From UBA6115 sp964534515 (GTDB lineage: Bacteria; Bacillota; Clostridia; Christensenellales; Aristaeellaceae), in contig CAZHPW010000002.1 in assembly GCA_964534515.1 (NCBI GenBank), positions 1 to 48,923 of the forward strand: a stretch of 48,923 bases of DNA, in the 5' to 3' direction. The notes under the pieces were generated by a model that made no database searches, had not been told where the DNA came from, and worked only from the letters and a program-made list of their open reading frames with translations. Every line of letters begins with the position of its first letter. Position 1 is the stretch's first letter. Position numbers and translations under genes: made by a program. Shown here in pieces: positions 16,402 through 23,786 of the stretch.

Positions 16402-17220
16402 TTAGGTGTTCCCGCCAAAGGACACTTCGCTGTCGCCGTCCTCATCCGTTTCATTTAAGTGAACAACAGGTGGCGGCGCGCTCAACTTGGCGAGCAATTG
16501 CTGATAATCCCCGCCCCTTGTCTCATAATCCGCAATGGCGGCCTGGTATTCCTGGGTGAACTCCTCCAGGGAAAGGCGGTTGTCCATCATGTATTTCGCC
16601 ACTTCCGGCCCCATGTAGCGCAGGTGCCAGGGCTCATAGATGATGTTGGTGATGTCCTGTTTTTCTTCCAGATAGCGGATAATAAAACCAAATTCCGCGC
16701 AATTGTCTTCCATCCACTGGGCTTCGGCGGTCTGCCCGAAAGCCGGGGTCATGCCGTCCCGGTTGGCCCAGTCACGGTTTAACACGTCAACACCCAGGCC
16801 GGTCTGATGGTCAGAGGAGCCCGGGTAGGCGACCACGCCGTCATCCTTGCCGTATTTCTCAAGGCGGTTGTGGTACATGGTGTTTTGTGTGGTGTAATTG
16901 CGATAGGAGGATTTGACATAGAGCTCATACCCGGCCTGTTCCGCGCTTAGGAACATCGCTTCAAGCGCCAGGGCTGCTTCCTTGCGCAATTCATGCGGGC
17001 CGCTGACTGAGCGCAGGCGGACAGGCACCAGGTTGTTGGGCACGAAGCCGCTTTCCAGCAGCGAGTCCCGATTGACCAGGGTGAGGTGACCGTTCTTGTT
17101 CTCCAGCAGGTCAGCGGGCAGGGCATAGATCCATTCCGGCTCCTGGGCGGAAATGAAAACCGGCGTCATCAATAAAACAACCAGCAGCAGCGACAGGAGC
17201 CGACGGGCATTAATACGCAT
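16402..17220 (-). CDS. D-alanyl-D-alanine carboxypeptidase, M15B/VanY family (copy 2)
   Basis: Second tandem M15B peptidase, 272 residues. It has a signal peptide (MRINARRLLSLLLVVLLMTPVFISA), the substrate-binding SSYRNYTTQ block, the zinc motif SDHQTGLGVD, and YEPWHLRYMG with the catalytic Glu and third ligand His. It differs from its neighbours in the HQTG variant (HQLG in copies 1 and 3) and in most surface sequence, so the duplication is old. I chose the ATG at 17220, which overlaps copy 3 by 11 bases and is followed directly by a good signal peptide; a longer frame to 17316 would run inside copy 3. Confidence 0.88.
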   Translation of the reverse strand: MRINARRLLSLLLVVLLMTPVFISAQEPEWIYALPADLLENKNGHLTLVNRDSLLESGFVPNNLVPVRLRSVSGPHELRKEAALALEAMFLSAEQAGYELYVKSSYRNYTTQNTMYHNRLEKYGKDDGVVAYPGSSDHQTGLGVDVLNRDWANRDGMTPAFGQTAEAQWMEDNCAEFGFIIRYLEEKQDITNIIYEPWHLRYMGPEVAKYMMDNRLSLEEFTQEYQAAIADYETRGGDYQQLLAKLSAPPPVVHLNETDEDGDSEVSFGGNT

Positions 17221-17887
17221 TGGAATACATTTCTCCAAACATCTTTTCTGACAGTTCACTGACATAGCGCTCAAGCGGAATATCCCGCTCAAAGATTGCC
17301 GTGGCGTGCGGCACACCCACGTACCTTAGGTGCCAGGGCTCATCCGCGTAGCCGGTGATGTCTGTCCATTCGGCCTTGTAGCGGATGATAAAGCCAAAGC
17401 GGTGCGCGTTCTCACGCACCCACTGGCCTTCCTTGGAGCGGCCAAAGGAGGCGTTGAGCTTGTCGGAGGACTTCCTGCCGACATCCATCGCCAAGCCCAA
17501 TTGGTGCTCACTGGTGCCGGGCGGGGCGACCAGCAGCTGCGCTTTTTCAACGCTGCCCGCGGTCTTAATTTTTCTTTGATAAATGAGCCTCTGGGTGTCA
17601 AAACTGCGGTATCCGGACACCGCGACCAGCACATGACCGTTTTGAGCCGCGTCCTCAAACATCATCTCCAGCATCGTGGCCGCCTGGGGGCGCATTTTGA
17701 CGCTGCTGCCCGTCCGTCTGACCGCGGGCAAAACCAGGTCCCGGGGCTCATAGCTTTCGCTTAAGCGGTAGGTGCGGTTGACCAGGTAGAGGTTCCCACC
17801 CAGGCTGGTCTGCTCCACCAGGCCATGAATACTGCCCTGAAAGATACTCAGCGCGATGAGAAGAATACCGGTCAGTTGTTGAAGCAA
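17210..17887 (-). CDS. D-alanyl-D-alanine carboxypeptidase, M15B/VanY family (copy 3)
   Basis: First in transcription order of three tandem M15B peptidases and the shortest at 225 residues. An N-terminal hydrophobic segment (LTGILLIALSIFQGSIHG) serves as signal peptide or membrane anchor. The domain shows VSGYRSFDTQRL, the zinc motif SEHQLGLAMDV and DEPWHLRYVG. It is closer to copy 1 (shared RVAP/LVAP-GTSEHQLGLAMD block) than to copy 2. It begins 3 bases after the hflX stop and overlaps copy 2 by 11 bases. Confidence 0.88.
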   Translation of the reverse strand: MLQQLTGILLIALSIFQGSIHGLVEQTSLGGNLYLVNRTYRLSESYEPRDLVLPAVRRTGSSVKMRPQAATMLEMMFEDAAQNGHVLVAVSGYRSFDTQRLIYQRKIKTAGSVEKAQLLVAPPGTSEHQLGLAMDVGRKSSDKLNASFGRSKEGQWVRENAHRFGFIIRYKAEWTDITGYADEPWHLRYVGVPHATAIFERDIPLERYVSELSEKMFGEMYSNAY

Positions 17888-17890
17888 GCC

Positions 17891-19666
17891 TTATCCCCTT
17901 TTTAGCAGTCCGGGAAACTGGGCAGCCAGGCGGTCATAATTGTTCTGGCTGACGCGGAAGGAAATCCTGGTGCCTTCATCCTCATGCGATTCAGACAGCA
18001 CCCGGCCAACCTTTCTGATTTCATTCACGGCCTGGTAGGTGTCAAAAGGTATCAATACCTCGACCACCTTTTCCTTCGCCCGGATTTTTTCGGCGATGGC
18101 GGCGAGCAGGTCATCAATCCCTTCCCCTGTCAAAGCGGAGACGCGTACCGCGTCCCTGGGCAAAACCCGATGCTCAGCGACAGCGATGTCCCATTTATTA
18201 TATACCTCAATGCGCGGCTGTTCGCAAGCACCCAGGCTCAGCAGCACTTCCTCAACGGCCTTGCGCTGCACATCAGCCTGGGGGTTGGACGCGTCAGAGA
18301 CAATCAAAAGGACGTCCGCGTCCATCGCCTCATCCAAGGTGGAACGGAAGGCTTCCACCAGGTCGGTGGGCAGTTTGCTGATGAAGCCGACCGAGTCGGT
18401 CAGCAGGAAGGAATCACCCTCCTTGAGCTCAATCCGGCGGGACACCGTGTCCAGGGTTGCGAACAGCTGGTCCTTGACCAGCACCTCAGCACCCGAAATA
18501 GCATTGAGCAGGGTGGACTTGCCGGTGTTGGTATAGCCTACCAGCGCCACCATAGGGATTTCGCTGCTGAGGCGGTTCTTGCGGCGCACCTCGCGCTGGC
18601 GCTCCAGCTCTTTGAGTTCGTTTTTTAGTATTTGAATCCTCCCGCGGATAAAGCGGCGGTCCATTTCCAATTTGGATTCGCCGGGGCCGCGGGTGCCAAT
18701 GCCACCGGCCAAGCGGGACAGCGAGGCGCGGGCGCCGATTAAGTGGCTGGCGCGGTAGTTCAGCTGCGCCAGGCTGACCTGGAGCTTGCCCTCGGCGCTG
18801 GTGGCGCGCTGGGCGAAGATGTCCAAAATCAGGGTGGTCCTATCAATCACCGGCAGGCCCAGGATGTCTTCCAGGCGGTTTACCTGCATGCCGGACAATT
18901 CATCATCCACGATGACCAGGGTGGCGTCCTTCGCCTGGGCGTCCAGGGCAACCTCACTCGCCTTGCCGGAGCCGATGTAGGTCTGCGGGTCGGGCTTGGA
19001 CTTGTTTTGCAGCGCGCTGCCAACGACCACGGCCCCCGCCGAATCCGTCAGCGCCGCCAATTCATCCAGGGAGTACTGGCTGTCCACGCTGACTAAGTAG
19101 GCGCGCTCGGTTTTGTCCTCGGTCTTGGTGTCCTTGGCGACTGCCAGCAAGTCATTCTGGGCAATCAGGGCCATCAATTGCGGGTGGGCCAGGTGCTGAA
19201 GCGGGATGGCGGTAATGGGGCTGGCCTTTAATTCCCCCGCCTCATCAGGCGCGAGCAGCGCCAGGGTCGCGCCGGTCAATTCCCCCTTCTCATCAACCCC
19301 CAGGGCGCAAATGGCATCCAGGCGCAGGTTTGATATGGCTGTCATGTCCACATCAGACAAGGTGGGGTCGCCGTTTGGATGGGTGTGAATGAGGCGCACC
19401 CGGCTTAAACGCTGCTCACTGCGGTGCCGGCCCAGGTCCTGAAGACTGACCCTGTCCGCCTGGCCCACCGTCACATCCAGCACCTTGCCATCCCGTGACA
19501 GATAGACCGCGATTTCGCGCCGGGTCAGCGCCGTGAGCTCGGCTAAACTGCGCGCCAAATCAAGGGGCAGGAATTCGCCGGAGGCGACCTCCGCCTCGTA
19601 CAAGGCCAAGAGGCCTTGCTTGACACTGTCACGGATGCCGGATAGGTTGCCGTTTAATTCGGGCAT
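17891..19666 (-). CDS. hflX: GTPase HflX with N-terminal JAMM-like domain
   Basis: Ribosome-binding GTPase that splits stalled ribosomes. At 591 residues it is about 165 longer than E. coli HflX (426). The canonical part runs from about residue 190: the HflX domain with GGIGTRGPGESKLE at 321-334, a coiled linker, G1 GYTNTGKS at 377-384, G3 DSVGF and G4 NKWD. The extra N-terminal 160 residues contain Glu51 and then His94-Thr-His96-x7-Ser104-x2-Asp107, which is the complete JAMM/MPN+ metalloprotease signature. I recall similar extensions in clostridial HflX. AAGGAG before the ATG overlaps the nifU stop. Confidence 0.93.
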   Translation of the reverse strand: MPELNGNLSGIRDSVKQGLLALYEAEVASGEFLPLDLARSLAELTALTRREIAVYLSRDGKVLDVTVGQADRVSLQDLGRHRSEQRLSRVRLIHTHPNGDPTLSDVDMTAISNLRLDAICALGVDEKGELTGATLALLAPDEAGELKASPITAIPLQHLAHPQLMALIAQNDLLAVAKDTKTEDKTERAYLVSVDSQYSLDELAALTDSAGAVVVGSALQNKSKPDPQTYIGSGKASEVALDAQAKDATLVIVDDELSGMQVNRLEDILGLPVIDRTTLILDIFAQRATSAEGKLQVSLAQLNYRASHLIGARASLSRLAGGIGTRGPGESKLEMDRRFIRGRIQILKNELKELERQREVRRKNRLSSEIPMVALVGYTNTGKSTLLNAISGAEVLVKDQLFATLDTVSRRIELKEGDSFLLTDSVGFISKLPTDLVEAFRSTLDEAMDADVLLIVSDASNPQADVQRKAVEEVLLSLGACEQPRIEVYNKWDIAVAEHRVLPRDAVRVSALTGEGIDDLLAAIAEKIRAKEKVVEVLIPFDTYQAVNEIRKVGRVLSESHEDEGTRISFRVSQNNYDRLAAQFPGLLKRG

Positions 19667-19675
19667 GTGTTCTCC

Positions 19676-20053
19676 TTAGTTGGTTTTGGCCATCTTCTCC
19701 CGGTAATCCTGGATGGCGGCGTGAATGGCCTCCTCCGCCAGAACAGAGCAATGCAGCTTTGCCGGCGGCAGGCCGTCCAGGGCTTCGGTAACAGCCTTGT
19801 TGGTTAATTGAAGCGCTTCTTCCAGCGTTTTGCCAAGCACCATCTCAGTCGCCATGGACGAGGTCGCGATGGCAGCGCCGCAGCCAAAGGTCTTAAAGCG
19901 GACGTCGGTGATGATATTGTTGTCCACTTTGATGTACATCTTCATGATGTCGCCGCATTTGGCGTTGCCAACCTCGCCCACGCCGCTGGGGTTTTCCAGG
20001 GAGCCGATGTTGCGCGGGTTGCTGAAGTGATCCATAACTTTATCAGAATACAT
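19676..20053 (-). CDS. nifU: Fe-S cluster assembly scaffold, NifU/IscU type
   Basis: Scaffold on which Fe-S clusters are built from sulfur supplied by the adjacent cysteine desulfurase. The 125 residues hold the three ligand cysteines C33 (KCGD), C58 (TFGCGAA) and C102 (LHCSV), plus D35. Only the N-terminal NifU domain is present, with no ferredoxin or C-terminal NifU domain. I chose the ATG at 20053 (MYSDKVMDHF), which has AAGGAG upstream and overlaps nifS by 11 bases; the frame extends further only through nifS. Confidence 0.94.
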   Translation of the reverse strand: MYSDKVMDHFSNPRNIGSLENPSGVGEVGNAKCGDIMKMYIKVDNNIITDVRFKTFGCGAAIATSSMATEMVLGKTLEEALQLTNKAVTEALDGLPPAKLHCSVLAEEAIHAAIQDYREKMAKTN

Positions 20054-21221
20054 TGGTTTTCTCCTTTTCATACAGGGGAGACATCTCCCTGAGCGTTTGA
20101 ACAATTTTGGGCAGGACGCGTTTGACCTCGTCAACCTCTTCCTGCGTGGTCTCATCAGACAGGGTTAAGCGCAGGCTGCCATGGGCAATCTCATGCGGCA
20201 GGCCGATGGCCAAAAGCACATGGGAGGGATCCAGGGAGCCAGAGGTGCAGGCGGAGCCGGAGGAGGCGGCAATGCCGGCCAGATCCAGGCGCAGCAACAG
20301 GGCTTCGCCCTCAATATAGCGCACGGATACATTCAGGTTGTTGGGCAGGCGGTGCTCCCTGTGCCCGTTGAGCCTGACCTCCGGGATTGTTGAGAGAATG
20401 GCCTCCTGCAGGTCATCCCTGAGGGCCGTTATCTTGGCTGTGTTCTGCTCACGGTTTGCAACCGCAAGGGCAAGCGCCTCACCCAGGCCGACAATGGCCG
20501 GGACGTTTTCCGTGCCCGCGCGGCGGCCGCGCTCCTGGGCGCCGCCATGCATCAAGGGCTCCAGGCGGACGCCCTTTTTGACGTACAGCGCGCCGACGCC
20601 CTTTGGCCCGTGGAACTTGTGCGCGGACAGGGAAAGCAGGTCCACCTGCATCTGCTGTACATCAACGTCAATCGCGCCGACCGCCTGGACGGCGTCGGTG
20701 TGAAAAAGCACCTTGTGCTCACGCGCAATCCTGCCTATTTCTGCAATGGGCTGGATGGTGCCGATTTCGTTGTTGGCGGTCATGATGGTGATGAGGATGG
20801 TGTCAGGCCGGATGGCCTTTTTGACATCCTCCGGGTTCACACGGCCAAACTCGTCAACCGCCACATAGGTGACCTCATACCCCTGGCTTTCAAGGTACTC
20901 CAGCGTGTGCAGCACCGCGTGGTGCTCAATGGTGCTGGAAATGAGGTGCTTGCCTTTTTTGGCGTTGGCGAGTGCCGCGCCTTTGATGGCCCAGTTGTCG
21001 CTCTCCGTGCCGCCGGAGGTAAAAAAGACCTCCGTGGCCTGGCAGTTCAGCGCGCTTGCCACCTGCCTCCTGGCGTTTTCAACAGCCTTCCTGGCTTCGC
21101 GTCCGGTCGCGTACACGCTGGACGCGTTGCCGTAGCAGGCTGTAAAAAGGGGCAGCATTTTTTCCGCTACTTCCGGTTTAACATTGGTTGTCGCGGCGTT
21201 ATCCAGATAGATTTTGTTCAT
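20043..21221 (-). CDS. nifS: Cysteine desulfurase, NifS type
   Basis: PLP enzyme that takes sulfur from cysteine, gives alanine and passes persulfide to NifU. The 392 residues show the start IYLDNAATT, the TSGGTESDN cofactor pocket, His100, the PLP lysine K202 in SAHKFHGPKG, and the catalytic C325 in SSGSACTSGSLDPSHVL. That last sequence is the group I (NifS/IscS) loop. It overlaps iscR by 4 bases (ATGA) and nifU by 11. The cluster has no hscA, hscB or fdx, which is the simple clostridial arrangement. Confidence 0.96.
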   Translation of the reverse strand: MNKIYLDNAATTNVKPEVAEKMLPLFTACYGNASSVYATGREARKAVENARRQVASALNCQATEVFFTSGGTESDNWAIKGAALANAKKGKHLISSTIEHHAVLHTLEYLESQGYEVTYVAVDEFGRVNPEDVKKAIRPDTILITIMTANNEIGTIQPIAEIGRIAREHKVLFHTDAVQAVGAIDVDVQQMQVDLLSLSAHKFHGPKGVGALYVKKGVRLEPLMHGGAQERGRRAGTENVPAIVGLGEALALAVANREQNTAKITALRDDLQEAILSTIPEVRLNGHREHRLPNNLNVSVRYIEGEALLLRLDLAGIAASSGSACTSGSLDPSHVLLAIGLPHEIAHGSLRLTLSDETTQEEVDEVKRVLPKIVQTLREMSPLYEKEKTNVF

Positions 21222-21646
21222 CTGTCCTCCAAAATGGAAAGATTCGGGGATTGACCCAGCATGTCGGATAGGCTGAAGCGATTGACAACCTGTTCAATCC
21301 CATCCGTCACCAAATCCCAGGTCTTGCTGACACCGCAGCCCGCAAGGCCGTCGCACTTGGCCTTGTCGCTGAAGCAAAGGCTTTTCTTGATGGGGCCGTC
21401 TACAGCCGTGATGATGTCACCCAGGGTAATGTCACAGGCCGGCTTCGCCAGCAAGTAACCGCCCTGGTTGCCCCTCACGCTCTTGACCAGTCCCCTGCGC
21501 CTGAGCGTGCCCAGCAATTGCTCCAGGTAGTTTTCAGGCATGCCGCATCGCGCGATTTTGTTAAGCGGCATGGGCGCGTTCTCCCCGCTTTCAGCGAGAA
21601 AAACCATGGCCCGCATCGCATAGCGGCTCTTGCTTGTCAGCTTCAT
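21218..21646 (-). CDS. iscR: Rrf2-family transcriptional regulator, IscR-like
   Basis: Fe-S-sensing winged-helix repressor of the isc-type operon. The 142 residues begin MKLTSKSRYAMRAM with the Rrf2 helix-turn-helix (PENYLEQLLGTLRRRGLVKSVRG) and carry cysteines C91, C98 and C104 with spacing 6 and 5, as cluster ligands. E. coli IscR has spacing 5 and 5 and a His at 107; here residue 107 is Ser. I chose the ATG at 21646, eight bases after GGAGG. The gene is first in a 12-gene chain, and a palindrome at its own transcription start suggests autorepression. Confidence 0.92.
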   Translation of the reverse strand: MKLTSKSRYAMRAMVFLAESGENAPMPLNKIARCGMPENYLEQLLGTLRRRGLVKSVRGNQGGYLLAKPACDITLGDIITAVDGPIKKSLCFSDKAKCDGLAGCGVSKTWDLVTDGIEQVVNRFSLSDMLGQSPNLSILEDR

Positions 21647-21662
21647 TGTTCCTCCGTTTTTA

Positions 21663-21685
21663 ATCCCGACTGATTTAATCGGGAT
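21663..21685 (-). promoter_or_regulatory. Probable IscR/Rrf2 operator
   Basis: An inverted repeat with 7-bp arms (21663-21669 ATCCCGA and 21679-21685 TCGGGAT) and a 9-base AT-rich centre. Its upstream edge lies 8 bases after the -10, so it covers the expected transcription start of iscR. Symmetry, location and an Rrf2 regulator as the first gene point to autorepression by IscR. The assignment is an inference. Confidence 0.7.
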
Positions 21686-21692
21686 AGCATGG

Positions 21693-21721
21693 AGAATACC
21701 ACCGGAAACAGCGCTTGTCAA
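21693..21721 (-). promoter_or_regulatory. Sigma-A-type promoter for the iscR chain
   Basis: On the minus strand a consensus TTGACA (21721-21716), 17 bases, then TATTCT (21698-21693). It lies between the recG stop and iscR and is the only convincing promoter seen for genes 11470-21646. Confidence 0.8.
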
Positions 21722-21728
21722 TCTGCGC

Positions 21729-23726
21729 TTAATGAAGCCCGGTCGTCTTGATGGCCTGCTCAAAGCGGGACAGCGCCAGCGCGCTGAGCTCCTGATAGAG
21801 CGCCGCCTTTTGGGGGTTACCAGTGAGCTCATCCAAACAGGAGGAGGTCTCCTCAACCAGCTTCATGTCATGGATGCCGTAGACATTGAGCATCCTGCCG
21901 TGCTGGCGGGTGCCTAAGAACTCCCCCGGCCCCCGCTGTTCCAGGTCTTCCTTGGCAATTTCAAAACCATCGTTGGTGGAAGCCAGCGTCCTTAAGCGTT
22001 CATTCTCCTCGCCCAACAGGAAGCACCAGCTTTCCTTGGCCCCGCGGCCAACCCGGCCGCGCAGCTGATGCAGCTGCGCCAGACCAAAGTTCTCCGCGTC
22101 CTCAATGACCATGGTGGTGGCGTTGGGAACATCCACCCCCACCTCAATGACCGTTGTAGAGACCAAGACGGCGGCGGCGCCGGAGTAAAACTCCTCCATC
22201 GCCTTGTTTTTTTCCTCTTCCTTTTGGCTGCCATAGGTCAAGGCCAGGCCCACGCCCTTTAATTGGGTTTCTTTTAATTTGTTATACAGCGTAATCGCGG
22301 ACTTCTTTTCGTTGTCTTCTTCGCTGTCTTCAACCAGCGGGCAGACCAGGTAGCTCTGCTCTCCATTGAGGCTTTTGTCATAGATGTATTTGTACAAGTC
22401 CCGGCGCTTGCTCTCAGGCACGATACGGGTCTTGATGGGGGTGCGGCCTGGCGGCAGTTCATCCATGACGGATATCTTCAAATCCCCATACAGCACCAGT
22501 GCCAGGGAGCGCGGGATGGGGGTGGCGGACATCGCCAGGATGTGGGGCGTGACCTCCCCCGCGTGGTCCGCCAGGCTTTGGCGCTGGCGCACGCCGAAGC
22601 GGTGCTGCTCATCGGTGATGGCAAGGCCCAGGTTGTGGTAAGAAACGCCTTTTGAAATGATGGCATGGGTGCCGATGATGAGCTGGCAGCTGCCGTTCGC
22701 GATGCCTTTAAGCGTCTCCCGGCGTTCTGCAGCCTTCATACTACCAAGGAGCAGGCCGCACTGAATCCCAAAAGGGTGTAGCAGTTTTTGAGCGTTCTGG
22801 TAATGCTGGCGGGCCAGGAGCTCCGTCGGCGCCATCATGGCGCATTGATAACCATTCTTGATGGCCAGTACCGCGGCGCCAAAGGCAACCGCTGTCTTGC
22901 CGCTGCCAACGTCCCCCTGCACCAGCCTGCGCATGGCTTTTTGGGCTGTCATGTCTGTGAAAATCTGTCTTAGGGTCTCGCTCTGCGCGCCGGTGGGCGC
23001 AAAAGGCAGCTGTGACCAGTATTCATCCTCACTAAAAGCGGTCTTCTTCATCACTGGCCCGGCTTCGTCAATCGCACCCGCGCTTTTAATAGCCAGTTGG
23101 AAGAGCAGCAGGTTTTCAAACGCCAGCCTGCGCTGTGCAAGCCCAATCTGCTCAAGGCTTTGGGGCCGGTGGGCAAAGCGCATGGCCTCCTGATAATTAC
23201 AAAGCGCGTAATCCTTGAGTAGTTCCTGAGGCATCGGGTCTTTGAGCGAATCCAGCGCGTCCATCGCCTGCTCAACCAGTCCTGAAAACACCTTGCCGGG
23301 CAGCCCGGGCAAGGGCTTGTATTGCGGGATAATCCCCTTTTCTGTGAGCATCTTGGGGTTTTGGAGAACAAGACCGTTTTTAAGCCGCTTGACCGCACCA
23401 TAAAGCAGCACCTTCATGTCCTTTGACAGCAGTTTGGCCATCCAGGACTGGTTGAACCAGATGACCTGGAGCAGACCGCTCTCATCCGCTATTTTTGCCC
23501 TGACCATGGAGCGGCCGCCGTAGTACTGAATACTGGGCGCGGCAAGTACCCTGCCCTCCACACAGACTTCCCCGGGTTTGAGGTCGGCAATGCGCTGCGG
23601 CTGGCTGGTGTTTAAGTATTTCCGAGGCAGGCAATTTAACAGGCCCGGAATGTCCGCAATGCCGTTTTCATTTAATACCGATAACCGCTTGGCCCCCAGG
23701 CCTTTAAACTCACTGAGTTGTTTCAC
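21729..23726 (-). CDS. recG: ATP-dependent DNA helicase RecG
   Basis: Branched-DNA helicase that reverses stalled forks and processes recombination intermediates. The 665 residues contain the N-terminal wedge/OB domain (about 50-150), Walker A GDVGSGKT at 271-278, the DEQH box at 372-375 with HRFG, motif VI QLRGRVGRG, and the C-terminal RecG motif with QRGPGEFLGTRQHG. Length is near the family's 680-690. The start is the GTG at 23726 with AAGG upstream. It follows fakA across a terminator-like hairpin, so it depends on read-through or on a promoter that I could not place. The yloU-fakA-recG neighbourhood is conserved in Bacillota. Confidence 0.96.
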   Translation of the reverse strand: MKQLSEFKGLGAKRLSVLNENGIADIPGLLNCLPRKYLNTSQPQRIADLKPGEVCVEGRVLAAPSIQYYGGRSMVRAKIADESGLLQVIWFNQSWMAKLLSKDMKVLLYGAVKRLKNGLVLQNPKMLTEKGIIPQYKPLPGLPGKVFSGLVEQAMDALDSLKDPMPQELLKDYALCNYQEAMRFAHRPQSLEQIGLAQRRLAFENLLLFQLAIKSAGAIDEAGPVMKKTAFSEDEYWSQLPFAPTGAQSETLRQIFTDMTAQKAMRRLVQGDVGSGKTAVAFGAAVLAIKNGYQCAMMAPTELLARQHYQNAQKLLHPFGIQCGLLLGSMKAAERRETLKGIANGSCQLIIGTHAIISKGVSYHNLGLAITDEQHRFGVRQRQSLADHAGEVTPHILAMSATPIPRSLALVLYGDLKISVMDELPPGRTPIKTRIVPESKRRDLYKYIYDKSLNGEQSYLVCPLVEDSEEDNEKKSAITLYNKLKETQLKGVGLALTYGSQKEEEKNKAMEEFYSGAAAVLVSTTVIEVGVDVPNATTMVIEDAENFGLAQLHQLRGRVGRGAKESWCFLLGEENERLRTLASTNDGFEIAKEDLEQRGPGEFLGTRQHGRMLNVYGIHDMKLVEETSSCLDELTGNPQKAALYQELSALALSRFEQAIKTTGLH

Positions 23727-23737
23727 TTTAAACCTTC

Positions 23738-23768
23738 AAAAAAGGCTGCCAATGCTGACAGCCTTTTG
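23738..23768 (-). terminator. Intrinsic terminator between fakA and recG
   Basis: On the minus strand AAAAGGCTG pairs with CAGCCTTTT across a 10-base loop, followed by more Ts. It ends the fakA transcript 12 bases before recG. Some read-through to recG is likely because no separate recG promoter is evident. Confidence 0.8.
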
Positions 23769-23786
23769 ATATTTCTATGAATTTGC

